Origin: Zygnema cylindricum | Lineage: Eukaryota; Streptophyta; Zygnematophyceae; Zygnematales; Zygnemataceae | Assembly: GCA_037447655.1 (NCBI GenBank) | Contig: JBBHKE010000190.1 | Location: 621,559-685,558 of the forward strand | DNA length: 64,000 bases | Direction of reading: 5' to 3' | Part shown: in pieces, positions 52,831-64,000 of the stretch | Position numbering within the stretch: the first letter of the stretch is position 1 | How the letters are laid out: each line of letters opens with the position of its first letter | Position numbers and translations under genes: made by a program | Notes under the pieces: generated by a model | Told to the model about the DNA's origin: nothing | Databases searched by the model: none | Seen by the model: only the letters and a program-made list of their open reading frames with translations

Positions 52831-54444
52831 GGTTTGAGCCGTTCCAAATAATTACGGTTTGACCTGCGCAATTAGCGCGGCAAACTGCTCGTTTATCATG
52901 ACTGCAATGGTAGCTTGCATCTCATCTTTATTTCGACCCCTCCGGCTGATATTGGGAGGTGTGTCTTTCTCTACCTCTTTAGGGGGAGTGACCAATTTTC
53001 GCCGAGCGGGCAGGTATACCCCCATATTTGATTTGATTTTGATAACTAAAATCGGGGTTTTTAATATGACATCGGTGAATGTAATGACCTATTTGATTAC
53101 AATGAGTACACGTGGCTGTCTTATCCAGACAACTGCTTGCGTCCTGACCAATATTACCCCATCGAAAGAAAAAACGCACCTTGGGGGTCGTTGGGAAAGA
53201 TCCCATGGCCGCAGTCCTTAGAGGTCTGAAATTTGGCCATGGGGGTGGGTTAGGATTGGGGTGTGGATTCAGATTTGTATGATCCTTAGGGAAAGGCTTA
53301 GGCCGCTCGTGAGCATCCCATAAGCTGGTCTGCATTTCATACCGTACGGCATATTCTGCAGCCTGCTCGAAGGTGAATTTTAGACCGTATGCTTCAGTTA
53401 AATAACTTTGAATGAACCACCAAGATTGGGTGGGAAATTATTCCACAAATTTTTGAACTACCTCTGCATCTCACATTAGGTCAGGCAGGGCTCCACGTAA
53501 GGTTTCCATACGTGCTCGCAACGCCGGGGCAGTTTCGCCCGGCCTGCGCTCAACATTCATTAGTTCTTTCACCTGATCGGGGTTTTGCATTCTGTATTTT
53601 TCTTGAAGCAAACTAAAAACAAAGGATATCGGATCTCGTAAGGGAACCAACATAGCTGCTCGGGCAGGTATTGCTGCTCGAGCTGCTAGTGTGAATTGAT
53701 AAGAGACCTCCGGTATCTTTGGTGAGATTTCATTACCTGAGGAGTCATAAACGGTGAGAACCGCAACTAGGAAAAGAACCTCTGGGCTACCACTTATGGC
53801 TAGTGAGCTGGAATAGGCGGGTGCCATTTCAATCATGGCACAAATTGCCGCATATTTCCCAATATAGAAAGATAAGGCAGATACCCTTAGGTGTCGTCCC
53901 AGCAAAAAAAAGCTACACGCAAATCATAATTTTCTTGATACCAGAATGCGAGATCACGCATCTCAGTATCAAAAAACATGCAAAAATGTGACAAGGACAT
54001 AGTGTCCTTAAGACCCGAAAAACAAAACTGATTTTTACCTCCTCTGATGTACATGGACGAGGCCATGTCCATGTTAAAGGGACTCGAGTTAGTGTGTATA
54101 GTCACGCCCAACAGAAAAAGAGAAAGGGGTAAGTTTAGATCTTTAATATCAATGGAGTATATGACACAATCTTTCCCACAACCGTGGGAAGAACACGAGG
54201 AGACAGACGATGTAGTTATATGTGTGAGAGAGATACCAGATCTGGATCTTGGTGAACTTGTAAGCTCATATTGCCCAGTCCGGTAGGGAGACTGTAACGG
54301 AGAGGAATTGACAGGAATGGAATCCCCGACCGGTCCACGGTAAAGACTCCCGCTTTTAGTGGTACTTGTTGGAAATTGTAAGTTCTTCCACTTTGTTGGC
54401 ATGTAAACAACCAATCGGACTATCCGGATGCAACTATGTGACAC
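52831..54444 (-). pseudogene. Gyp-K gag
   Basis: 53905-53471 has a Gag-like helical region (LQEKYRMQNPDQVKELMNVE, GETAPALRARMETLRGAL). 53335-52979 has a proline/asparagine-rich linker, a damaged first knuckle and CTHCNQIGHYIHRC, HIKNPDFSYQNQIKYGGI. An upstream 185-codon frame (54444-53887) overlaps the start and may be the Gag N-terminus after a frameshift near 53900. It has no domain I recognise, so that part is tentative. Confidence 0.65.
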
Positions 54445-55286
54445 ACACTAATCAAGGTCAGTGTGCAAATGCCCACTGCCAGATCTACCAATCAACTATA
54501 CCGGAAGTAAATAAATTCACGCAAATAGACACCACCCCTACGATTCAGTGTATTCTGTATCACCAAGGTTAGTCTAACTACGAACCCTTCCTAATAAGGT
54601 CGTTCACAGGCCAATCTAGGCAAACTTCAAGAATTCACTTCAAACCACACCAAGAAGAAAACATGTCACCTATGTAGGGCCACTGGTGGCCAGATTTAAT
54701 AAAACAGGAAACTATCAGGGCCAACATGGCCAGATGTAAAGAAAAACAGGAAGCCGCTATCCAAGACCAATCACGATCAGATCTAAGAAAATGCGAAAAA
54801 ATGCCCTATAAAAACAAAATCCTCAGCCTTCGATTGAAGATAAATCCCTCTAAATGGCTACACATAACTACCTACTTCACGCCTGCACCCACAAGGAACC
54901 GACTACTCACCTTAGAGCGATAGCACCAAGTATGGTATGGCGAGCTCCAATCCCTCTCCAATTCAAGATTGTCCTGAAACGCCACAGCTCAATGACCACA
55001 TTAGTTAGTAGCCTATTAGGGCACGCTTATTAGCCTTAGGCTGTGCTCTTCCTAACTATAAAGCAATGATAATTTTCACTATGTGCAACCTAATTTATAT
55101 AAATATATGTATATATGGTTTTAGGTTTATTTTTTCTTTTCTAAGTTTTAAGTATACTAAGTGTTTTGAGTGAGTTAATCCAGTGGGAAGAAAGAGGAGA
55201 AAACGATACCTGATTATTCAACACTCAAATCCAACAACTCAACAAAAACTAGACAATGAATGGAGTGAAAACAAGCAGGTTTTGTA
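54445..55286. other. No gene recognised
   Basis: AT-rich DNA between Gyp-K gag and Cop-L. No LTR matching the Gyp-K 3' LTR was found, so the 5' end of Gyp-K is undefined. Confidence 0.5.
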
Positions 55287-56126
55287 TGTTATTTTAAGAA
55301 AGCTTTAGTCCTCTCTATGCCTCTGCAGTGAGGGAGAGAGAGCTATTTAAGACTTAAGCTATTTTTGGTTTGAGTTCAGTTCTCTGGTTACTAAAATTAG
55401 TGTGACAATGAAGTTGGTAGTTCAGGGTTCATTCACACTTGGGACACGCGTCGTCACTTGAGAGAAATACATGAGTATGTCCTCCGTGGACGTACGGAAT
55501 TTCGGCATGACCAAGAAACTTCGTGAAGTCAATTCTACGGTGCCAAATCCTCTAATCCGACGGTTGATAGTTGCGGCCAAAAAATACTGACGAGGCGTGA
55601 CTAGATCACTATCACTTTACGTTGTCTGAACTTTGGTGTAAATATTTGGTAGAATAAAATTTTGTCTGTAGTGAATTAGTTGTTTAGTGTTGAGAATGTG
55701 GTTTATGACATACCTTTAGTACACAGGTATACTCATAGTATTTGTTGTGTTAGAATGTTATATGTACATCTGGAATGCCTCCGTACAACTTAGTGTAGTT
55801 TCGGTGTATAGAAGTAGGACTTAGTGAATTTGATTCATTAGGAACAAATGATATGAAAATTGTACCCTCAGTTTTATGTTATTTCATTCCTCCATATCTA
55901 ACAAATCTGAGAGCGGACTTCATTGAAATGTTGTATGTGTGTTTTTTTTTATGTTATCTAAACTATGGTAAATTTTCAAGACCATTAAATCATTTTTCTA
56001 AAAGTTATAGTCTGTCAAAGTTTCTATTCAGCCATCGGTATTTGTGGAAGCTTCCTCTTTTGATTTGTTCTTAAATGAATACTGCTGCATCTTCTTCATC
56101 TTTAGTGCCAGCTGTTGCCTCAGAAC
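55287..56126 (+). repeat. Cop-L 5' LTR
   Basis: From TGTTATTTTAAGAAAGC to about CAGAACA. It aligns with 59913-60620 (AGTTCA..GGTTCATTCACACTT, GACACGCGTCGTCACTTGAG, CGTGGACGTACGGAA) with few differences. The end is set by the primer-binding site and is uncertain by a few bases. Confidence 0.82.
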
Positions 56127-56985
56127 AATAGGTCACGGGCCCGCCTTCACGAATTCTGGTCTTTGATGGACGTGAATATCTATATTGGGCAGATTTCGTT
56201 AAGTCATACTTCAAGCAAGTGAAACTTATTGATGTGTTAAATGGATCACTTGCAAAATCTGATGCCAGCTTTGATCAGAAAAATTACCAGGCTTTGCATT
56301 TAGTAAATCTTATGATATCAAAAGAATTGCATATGACATATATTAATGTTACAAAGGCATCAAAATTGTGGGATGCATTGAAATATTCTTATGTTAAAGC
56401 TAGTGACCATCATGAGATTATAACTGCTGGTCAGATCTATTAGTATAATCAGATCTATTAGTATAAGTACACAGATGGTAGCATGGTTGAATACACTAAT
56501 CGGTTTTGAATAATACTGTAAGAAAATGCATGTTCTGGGGGGACTTTCTCCCCTTATCATCAGGCCATGATTCTCTTAAAGGGGCTTCCTAATGAATATA
56601 AAGGAGCCTCAGATGAAATGAAAAACTTGTCTAAACCTCTTTGGAATTTGCAAACAGCTAAAGAGTTTATCTTGGCTGAAGAGGTTACTCAGACAGTTTT
56701 AGGATTTGGAAAACTAGCTGTAGCATTTACGGATAGTTTTAGAGAGAAAGTAAATATCAAGGGAATATGTTTAATCCTTAGTTTGAGAAATGTGTTTATT
56801 GCTATACTGATGGTCACTCCTTCAAAGCTTGTCCTTTGTATATAAAAGATCTTGAAACAGGTACCTTTCGGAAAGGTTGGAGACAACACCAACCTCCCAT
56901 TTCCCAAAAACCTCCGAATAAAATTGTTGCATTTTCAGCAGAGGTTACGAAAATGAATAAAAAAACGACCGAAAACGACACCTGA
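56075..56985 (+). pseudogene. Cop-L gag
   Basis: ATG at 56075 within the LTR (MNTAASSSSLVPAVASEQ), a stop, then VTGPPSRILVFDGREYLYWA. 56219-56443: QKNYQALHLVNLMISKELHM, ASKLWDALKYSYVKASDHHE. 56567-56845 covers MILLKGLPNEYKGASDEMKN. A perfect zinc knuckle, CVYCYTDGHSFKAC, is readable near 56791-56832 in another frame. Stops near 56130 and 56441 plus frameshifts. Confidence 0.85.
56131..56145 (+). promoter_or_regulatory. Cop-L primer-binding site, diverged
   Basis: GGTCACGGGCCCGCC occupies the place of GGTTATGGGCCCACC and differs at three bases, all T-to-C or A-to-G. It is translated as VTGPP before SR, where relatives have VMGPPSR. Confidence 0.65.
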
Positions 56986-56986
56986 T

Positions 56987-58330
56987 GTGCTCTGTTTTCC
57001 AAAAACTGATGACAAAGAGTTTTTCGCTCTTGCCAAACTCGACATGATGGAAGGAGAAAAGGACCTCGGATGGATAATGAATTCCGGCAGCTCTTTACAT
57101 ATGTGCTGGAACAAGTCTTGGTTTAAGGAGATGTCTTCTATTCCTTTACGTCAGATCTTTTATGCTTGTGGCTATGCCGTTGAATCAAATGCCAAAGGAA
57201 AAATAGATCTGGATTGTGTGATAGATGGAAAGGTTGTTAAGAGAACTTTGTATGATGTCTTGTATACTCCAAAGTTCAAGAAAAATCTATTTTCTACGTC
57301 TGTAGTTGAAAGCAAAGGCTTTGAGGTTCTCTCGAAAAATGGCAAGAAAATATTGAGCAAGAATGGAAGAGTAGCTCTAGTAGGAACTAGAGTCCCAAAC
57401 TTTTTATACCGTATGGACCTGTCTAATAAAATTGATTTTGCGTACTCTAGTGTCTTATGTGATAATGTTTTGTGGCATAAAAGACTTGGTCATGTGCATC
57501 ATGAGAGACTTACTAAGATGATAAGCATTATGTGATAGAGGGATTCAAGCTTGGTCAACAAGAGTCTCTTGTGTGTGATGGTTGTGCTCTCGGAAAGCTT
57601 CACAAGCTTCCCATATCACAAGTTTCTGATCACCAAGATAAAAATGTTATTGGTACTATTCACTCTGATGTTTTCGGCCCTTCTAAAGTTTCCTCTCTGG
57701 GTGGCAGCCGCTTTTTTTTCACCTTTACAGACGATTACTCCCGGTATAGTCGCATATACTTCATGAAGGAGAAGAGAGAAGTCTTCACTCACTTTAAGCA
57801 CTACAAAATCTGGGCGGAGAAACTTCACGGCAAATCTATTCTTGCTTTGCGGACGGATAATCCTGGAGAGTATATATCTCATGCCTTTGCTGATTTTTTG
57901 AAAGAAAATGGCATCCCGTACACACCGGAACAAAATGGTGTTGTCGAGAGACTTAATCGGACTTTGACTGAATGTGCTCGATCTATGATGGCCGATAAAG
58001 GTGTGGATCCAAAGTTTTAAGGGGAAGCTTTTCATTGTGCTTCCTACATCCGAAATAGAGTGGAAACTCGGGCTGTTAGGAATAAGACACCTTATAAATT
58101 TTGGACAAAAAAGCCAAATGTTAGTCATTTTAGAGTTTTTGGTAGCAAATGTTTTATCTTTGATAATCTTCCTAATTGGAAGCTTAGTCCAAAATCTGTA
58201 CCTGGTGCCTTTTTAGGCTATGATGATGAATCTTGAGGTTATAGAGTGTATAATCCTTAGAGAGGATGCCTTCAAAAAGCCAGGAATATTCAGATTAAAG
58301 AAAAAAGTCAATCTGTTGACGTTTTTAGCA
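56987..58330 (+). pseudogene. Cop-L protease and integrase
   Basis: Protease: LGWIMNSGSSLHMCWNKSWF, in which the catalytic Asp of DSG is Asn; TLYDVLYTPKFKKNLFSTSV. Pre-integrase: VLWHKRLGHVHHERL and CDGCALGKLHKLPISQ. Integrase: IHSDVFGPSKVSS, FTDDYSRYSRIYFM, LRTDNPGEYISHAFADFLKE, TPEQNGVVERLNRTL with Asp, Asp and Glu all present. A frameshift near 57533 and stops at 58018 and 58234 follow; then YIRNRVETRAVRNKTPYKFW and SHFRVFGSKCF. Confidence 0.88.
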
Positions 58331-59597
58331 TGGATGCAGCTGAAAGGAATGAGAAAATACAAGAGAATATCATTCTTGAGCAGGTATCTTTTGCTCCATC
58401 CTCTTCTACTTCTTCTACCTCTCTCCTAAATGCCTCTGGGCCGTCTAATACTCCTTTTGGAGCTGCTCCTTTTGTCGATGTTTCTCCTAATACACGCCTT
58501 GTGCATCAATCTAGGGAACCAACAGTTCCCGCGTCAGATTTTCCGAAGGGAAGAAGGCAAAGCAGCCGCCTTCAAGGCGACTCAGTTGAGAGTGCTATTT
58601 CTGCAAGCACAGGGGAGCCACTTACTATTCATGAAGCTTTTTCCGTTCCTGAAAAGGATCATTGAATCTCGGCTGCAAATAAAGAGATAAAGTCAATTAT
58701 GGAAGCCCAAACTCGGGAACTTATGGAGCTCCCACCGAACAGGAAAGCTATCGGTTGTAAGTGGGTATTCAAATTAAAATTGAATCATGATAATACAATT
58801 GAGAGATATAAAGCTAGACTGGTTGCTAAGGGATTTAGCCAAAAGGAGGGAATTGACTATGAAGAGACCTTCTCTCCCGTGGTTCGCTTTCCTACTGTTA
58901 GAGTTTTGCTATCTTTTGTTGCAATAGAGGATATGGAATTGCATCAGATGGATGTTAAAACGGCTTTCTTGCATGGTGATTTGTAGGAAGAATTTATATG
59001 AAGCAGCCAGAGATGTATGCAGAAAAAAGGAAAGAAGATCTGGTCTGTAAACTGTTGAAGTCCCTGTATAGTCTGAAACAGGCTCTAAGACAATGGAACC
59101 TGAAATATGATGAGTTTTTAACCAATCTTGGCTTTACCAGAATCAGTTCAGATCACTCAGTTTATGTAATACAAGGTGATGATAGAGTGATTTATGTGGC
59201 AGTTTATGTAGATGATTTGCTACTCATTAGTAAATCCATCAATGAGATTAATAAAATAAAATCAGCTTTCAATTCCCGGTTTGAAATGAAAGACTTGGGT
59301 GAGGCTAAGTATATTCTAGGAATTCAAGTAGAAAGAGACAAGAAGCAGAAAAATATTTATTTTACTCAAATGGAAGCAATCAATAACATGTTAGAAAAGT
59401 TTGGCATGTCAGAAGCAAAGGGGAGTGCCACTCCTATGGAATTCAGGCAGAAATTGGAGGGCACAGAAACGGATGGTGGTATTTTGGTTGATGATTTCTT
59501 AGATTCAGGGGAGGCAGATTCTATGTCCTCCATTCCTTACAGTCACATTGTCGGAAGCCTCATTTATTTCATGAACTGTACTCGTCCCGAGAGCTAA
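58330..59597 (+). pseudogene. Cop-L linker and reverse transcriptase
   Basis: A Ser-rich linker (58330-58665) precedes RT. 58699-58986: [58 protein letters not shown], then a stop. 58998-59597 is a clean 199-residue frame: CKLLKSLYSLKQALRQWNLK, VIYVAVYVDDLLLIS with YVDD intact, GEAKYILGIQVERD and VGSLIYFMNCTRPE. The best-preserved catalytic palm in the window. Confidence 0.9.
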
Positions 59598-59889
59598 GGA
59601 GTTACTTTGGGTAAAGTCTCTTCTCCAAGAGCTTCTCTTTATGCAATCTGGACCACAGATAGTGTGGTGTGACAAACAATTAGCAATTGCTATTGCATCT
59701 AATCCCAGTCATCAATTTAAGTGTAAGCACATTGATATCAAGCTACATTTTGTAAGAGAAAAGGTGATAGGAAAAGTCCTTAAGTTGAGTTATTTACCGG
59801 ATGAGCAAATGGTGGCTGATATGATAACAAAACCCTTACCTACTCCCAAATTGAATTTCTGTAGAGAGGCATGTGGACAGAGTGACTAG
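59598..59889 (+). pseudogene. Cop-L RNase H, internally deleted
   Basis: After NCTRPE the sequence jumps to the end of the domain: ELLWVKSLLQELLF, IVWCDKQLAIAIASNPSHQF, HIDIKLHFVREKV, MVADMITKPLPTPKLNFCRE. The block with SRSLN, SDASY and STMEAEYMAS found in Cop-B (26300-26620) is absent, a deletion of roughly 300 bp at ~59593. Confidence 0.88.
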
Positions 59890-59912
59890 AAGAGTCTAAA
59901 TCTTTAGGGGAG

Positions 59913-60620
59913 TGTTGTTTTTAGAAAGCTTTAGTACTCTCTATGCCTCAGTTGTGAGGGAGAGAGAGCTATTCAGGACTTAAGCTATTTTTGGTTGAGT
60001 TCGGTTTAGTGGTTACTAAAATTAGTGTGACAGTGAAGTTGGGAGTTCACGGTTCATTCACACTTGGGACACGCGTCGTCACTTGAGAGAAATGTGTGAG
60101 TATGTCCTCCGTGGACGTACGGAAATTCGGCATGACCACGAGACTTCGTGAAGTCAATTCTACGGTGCTAAATCCTCTAATTCGACGGTTAACAGCCGCC
60201 GCCAACAAATACAACAAGGCGTGACTAGATCACTATCACTTTACGTTGCCTGAACTTGGTGTAAATATTTGGTAGAATAGAATTTTGTCTGTAGTGAATT
60301 ACTTGTTTAGTGTTGAGAATGTGGTTTATGACATACCTTCTGTACATATGTGTACTCACAATATTTGTTGTGTTAGAATGTTATATGTACGGTTGGAATG
60401 CCTCCGAACAGCTTAGTGTAGTTTCGGTGTATAGAAGTAGGACTTAGTGAATTTGATTCATTAGGAACAAATGATATGAAAATTTTACCCTCAGTTTTAT
60501 GTAATTTCATTTATGCATATCTCAGAGATCTGTCAGCGAAATTCATTGAAATTTTGTGTGTGTGTTTTTTTGTATGTTATCTACACTGTGGTAAATTTTC
60601 AAAACCATTGGATCATTTTT
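59913..60620 (+). repeat. Cop-L 3' LTR, 3' truncated
   Basis: TGTTGTTTTTAGAAAGC after the polypurine tract. It follows the 5' LTR closely to AAAACCATTGGATCATTTTT, then turns into unrelated sequence at ~60620. Confidence 0.85.
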
Positions 60621-60759
60621 ATGAAGAATAAAACCAATCGCATTTTTAACCTAATTTAGTCAAATATTTTTAGAAACTTTTGTAGAACGAGAAAAAAAAT
60701 GGTTGCTTGATATGAGTGATATCAAATATTCTTCTCTAAATGGTTTTGTACTGGTGTAG

Positions 60760-61345
60760 CCACAACCGCCTCCTCATTCCTCTCATTTCCCTTCTCCTCC
60801 TTACAAATCCCCACCTCTTTGTCCCATTCCTTCTCCCTCGCCTCCTTCAAAATCCCCACATCGTCACCCCCCTCCAACCTCACATTCTTCAAAATCTCCA
60901 CCTCCGCGTCAATCCCCTCCTCCCTTACGTCCTTCAAAATCTCCACCTCCTCGTCGATCCCCTCCTCCCTTACCTTCTTCAAAATCTCCACCTCCTCGTC
61001 GATCCCCTCCCCCCTCCTCCTTGCAATCCCTTCCTCCCCGTCGATCCCCTCCTCCCCGTCGATCCCCTCCTCCCTTACCTCCTTCAAAATCTCCACCTCC
61101 TTGTCGAACTCCTTCCCCCTTACCTCCTTCAAAATATGCACCTCCTCGTCGATCCCCTACCCGCTTACTTCCTTCAAAATCTCCACCTCCTCGTCAATCC
61201 CCTCCCCCCTTACCTCCTTCAAAATCTCTATCGTCTTGTCAATCCCCTCCCCCCTTACATCCTTCAAAATCTCCACCTCCCTGTCGATCCCCTCCTCCCT
61301 TACCTCCTTCAAAATCTCTACCTCCTCGTGCGCGTCCTTTGTTGA
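60760..61345. repeat. 45-bp minisatellite, open in several frames
   Basis: Twelve or so units of about 45 bp (CCTCCTTCAAAATCTCCACC, then TCGTCGATCCCCTCCTCCCT). Because 45 is divisible by 3 and no unit holds a stop, long frames exist on both strands: a Pro/Ser-rich one on plus (PPPLPPSKSPPPRRS) and an acidic 15-residue repeat on minus (EVEILKEVREEGIDE). The plus frame resembles extensin-like wall proteins, the minus one a charged helix. Neither has a convincing gene context. Confidence 0.85.
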
Positions 61346-62574
61346 GAAAGTAAGAATTTGAACACGAAAGAAAAGTTCTTTTTGTCGGAACCAATACCGG
61401 TTGGAAAACACAACAAATGGAGACGAAGATAACTTAACATACTTAAATTATAAGGATTTGAGGAGACGGATGATTTGGGGGATTCATTTGCACGTTGTAG
61501 GTATGGTTTTGAATTCAGAAAGTTGTCGTTACTTTGATTGCTTATAACGTTTCAGGTTAGTCAAGTAACTTACTTTGATTGCTTATAACGTTTCAGGTTA
61601 GTCAAGTAACTTTGTTTTGCAATTTTCTGTTGATTTTTCTGCAAAGTTTTGCTTGTTTGTTTGTGTTGGTTTTTTTTTGTGTGACAATAGTTGCAATAGT
61701 ATTTTCCGACATAATCGGTTTAATGATGTTTTTTAAAGACACCTCCATGTATTTTTTTCCCTGGTTTTTAAAAGTTTGATTGCATTACAATTGAATTATA
61801 GGATATTTGTTGAATGGCGTAGGCTTGACCCTTTTTGATTTTATTTAGCTAGTCTCTACATTATATTTTGATGTGCTTTTATGTGTGCCTTCGAGGAGTG
61901 ATCGTGATCGAACAAATACATCCCAAATGACGATAGAGAAATGTTTACCTTCGTCCTTTCAATATATAAGCAAATTTTGTTACGATGTGGGATGCGGAAA
62001 TAGAGCGACAGCAAGAATAAAACACTATATATTATGTTGTTAACCACCTTGAGACAAAAATTGGATGACAACATTGAATATGAAGGAAATACATGCGAAA
62101 AAAAATCATGAATGACTTCTTGATAGCACAAGCAAACTTCAAAGTATAAGTATCGAAGTAGACAAATAAATTGGAGGATTCATGGTATGGCTTTTACGTC
62201 ACAAGGTCAATCATATTTTTACTACAAGTTTTGTTTCACTTTAGTTAAGTGCTTATGAAACTTTTTACTTATGTTTTTCTAATGTTTTTTGATTGTGTGT
62301 TTGACATTTTTAAAGCATCAATTTAAGCACTAGATCAAAAACCAACGACCCCGATACAAAAAGCATTTTTTTTTTACCGCTTGGCCTTCTATTACGTAAG
62401 CCAATTTGGAAAAATCGTGACGAACTCCCAAATTGGTGCGAAAACTCACCACATTTTAATCCCCATTTCCACCCCTTTATACCCTATTTTCATCGACTTG
62501 ATAATCGGTAGGTCCATCGAGAAACATCTACCAGTCACTACTAGTCACTTTCTGATCACAGTCAACCTGAAGTA
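61346..62574. other. No gene recognised; 41-bp tandem duplication
   Basis: AT-rich DNA. A 41-bp unit (ACTTTGATTGCTTATAACGT, TTCAGGTTAGTCAAGTAACT) is exactly duplicated at 61531-61571 and 61572-61612. Confidence 0.7.
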
Positions 62575-62865
62575 CGGAGAAGGGAGAGGAGGGAGAAGTC
62601 GGAGAAAAGGGAGAGGATAGGGAAGAGAGAGAAGACGGAGAGGAAAGGAGGGAGAGAAGCAAGAGGGATAAGAGGGAAAGGAAAGGGAGGATGAAAAGTT
62701 TGGAGAGGGAGGGGGACAAGAGTGGGAGGGGGGAGAAAAGATTGTGAGAGGACCGAGAGGGAGAGGACAAAGGAGAAGAGGAGGGGGGGGAAGGTAAAAG
62801 AGAGTAGAGAGAGGAGGAAGAGAAAAGAGACAAGGGGGAAAAGAGAGAGAAGAGAGAGAAGGGAT
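62575..62865 (+). repeat. ~290-bp polypurine tract
   Basis: Almost only G and A on the plus strand (GGAGAAGGGAGAGGAGGGAG and variants), with very few pyrimidines. Such mirror-like purine runs can form triplex DNA. The frame of Ser/Leu/Pro on the minus strand is a by-product of composition. Confidence 0.9.
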
Positions 62866-64000
62866 AATAAAGTTTACTCTTGTTTACATGATCCGTACTA
62901 TATCCAATCCCCACAAGAAGGTATCTCAACAAATGTTTTCAAGGTAGTACACTTGTACTTGAAATAGTATTGATGCCAGCTCAACTCAGACGCCACGGAG
63001 TCGGCACACAAATTGGCGTTAAGTGTCAAACTAATACTAACGCTATTTTTTTTAACGACACAAAAATGCAAATGAGCGGTTTAACAACATATTAGAGTTT
63101 ATAATTTTTGTTCACACTAATAACGACTACCAATGTAAATTTCTCAATTTTCTTAGTGTTTTCCCACTTTCCTACTCTCAAAGGCATGTACACTCCTCGA
63201 CCTTACCCTACACGGAACTCCTAAAACTTGGTCCACGTGACCTGGTAATCGCAATGTGAGCGTGGGAACGAGAACTTGGCGGTTGTCTAAGTGTGAATCA
63301 GGCTGCTCGAATCTACACATAAATCGAAGAACACAAATGTATTATTCCATCGATAGTGGAAATATTTGGAAGAGTTACCACTCCTAAGCTAGACTCGTAT
63401 TTCTTCAAGTTTCGTAAAGAATGTACATTATCTTTGTGGTTGAAAGGCGTTCCTTTTAGCAAAGGCAAGATAGTGAGACTGTTGGTCCGTGTTCCTTAGT
63501 CTCTTATAACTCAAAATCTAGTACCCAATGAAAAAAACAATTGAGGCATGAACTTTGTAAAACACACCGACATTCCATCACAATTGCACACATTACGACA
63601 ATCACCAAGTCAAAGCTACAACAAGATGTTAAAACGTAAGATTTTGTGTGATACCAATTTCAGCCGAGATGTACAATTCGAGGCACATTACGATACCTTA
63701 TCTACCACCACGACATATCGGCGGAGGTGACATATGAGCGATATATGTTGAGGGCAATGTTGAAATCGGGAATGTCATACTGGTTTGTCATAATGGGTCA
63801 CACCGGACAATTTGCGATGGGAAATCGAAGGATACGGAATGTGATCGAGAAATTCAATTGGACCCACTTAAAGTGAACAGACACACACATGCCACCTCCA
63901 CATTAGACCACATTTAACCACTCCATTGGCCATGTCATTATGGATGTAATCACGAGAGAGATAAATAGGCATGTATAACAAGAACTCCATTAAGGCTTTC
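62866..64000. other. No gene recognised
   Basis: AT-rich DNA with only short frames on both strands. I see no domain, LTR or clear terminal repeat. Confidence 0.5.

Larger units (their letters stand above)
46473..54444 (-). mobile_element. Gyp-K: second gypsy copy with DNMT and PHD
   Basis: Minus-strand copy with gag, protease, methyltransferase, RT, RNase H, integrase, PHD remnant and 3' LTR. It keeps more of gag than Gyp-I but no recognisable 5' LTR. With Gyp-I it forms a long imperfect inverted repeat across ~37-54 kb. Confidence 0.85.
55287..60620 (+). mobile_element. Cop-L: diverged Ty1/copia of the half-tRNA group
   Basis: 5' LTR 55287-~56126, gag, protease, integrase, RT, part of RNase H, polypurine tract (TCTTTAGGGGAG) and 3' LTR from 59913, whose last ~120 bp do not match the 5' LTR. 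It shares with the other copias the gag start in the LTR and the PBS position, but its LTRs have no tRNA-like module and its proteins are clearly diverged. Confidence 0.88.

Noticed and set aside
54900-54940. TGGTGCTATCGC on minus strand as gypsy primer-binding site
   Set aside because: No matching 5' LTR beside it and I could not assign it to a tRNA 3' end.
62528-62932. 134-codon Ser/Leu/Pro frame on minus
   Set aside because: Direct consequence of the polypurine tract on the other strand.

Overview
The window is nuclear DNA of a plant-lineage eukaryote and consists almost entirely of decayed mobile elements. No intact host gene is visible. Indications of a streptophyte are a primer-binding site that exactly complements the anticodon arm of the plant initiator tRNA-Met, a fragment resembling a calcium-dependent protein kinase, and Ty1/copia and Ty3/gypsy elements in nested layers. 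A gypsy family carrying a cytosine methyltransferase would fit an early-diverging streptophyte (charophyte alga or bryophyte grade), but that placement is inference. A run of 10 N at 45848-45857 marks an assembly gap.

Layout. 1-29049 is a nest of Ty1/copia elements. Cop-A (98-4473, minus) is inserted in an integrase fragment of Cop-D (4474-4876, plus). Next to it is a gag remnant, Cop-D' (4879-5545, minus), which shares an LTR with the full-length but inactive Cop-E (5526-13025, minus). A solo LTR (11029-12196, TSD AAAAC) sits inside the 5' LTR of Cop-E. A collapsed element follows (13273-14554, TSD AAAGC), then 5'-truncated Cop-G (14698-19117, plus). A different copia, Cop-H (19118-21529 and 27984-29049, plus), is split by the complete insertion Cop-B (21530-27983, TSD ATCTA). 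29050-37329 has no recognisable genes: it holds a PIF/Harbinger-like MITE, a hairpin-rich satellite, hAT-like MITEs and a TA-target MITE family, partly nested in one another. 37330-54444 holds two opposed copies (Gyp-I plus, Gyp-K minus) and one fragment (Gyp-J) of an unusual gypsy element, with the kinase fragment and the gap between them. 55287-60620 is copia Cop-L. The remainder is a 45-bp minisatellite, a long polypurine tract and unassigned AT-rich DNA.

Three points stand out. (1) The gypsy family encodes Gag zinc knuckles, protease, a DNMT3-order cytosine-5 methyltransferase, RT, RNase H, integrase and a C-terminal PHD finger: a possible DNA-methylation writer plus a chromatin reader in one retroelement. 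(2) The copia family is primed from the middle of initiator tRNA-Met (half-tRNA priming), and its gag reading frame starts inside the 5' LTR and runs through the primer-binding site. (3) Every sufficiently complete LTR of this copia family (Cop-L excepted) carries an antisense tRNA-like module with A-box-like and B-box-like sequences followed by a T-run, as in an RNA polymerase III unit. Nearly all reading frames are broken, so these are fossils of systems whose active copies must be sought elsewhere in the genome.
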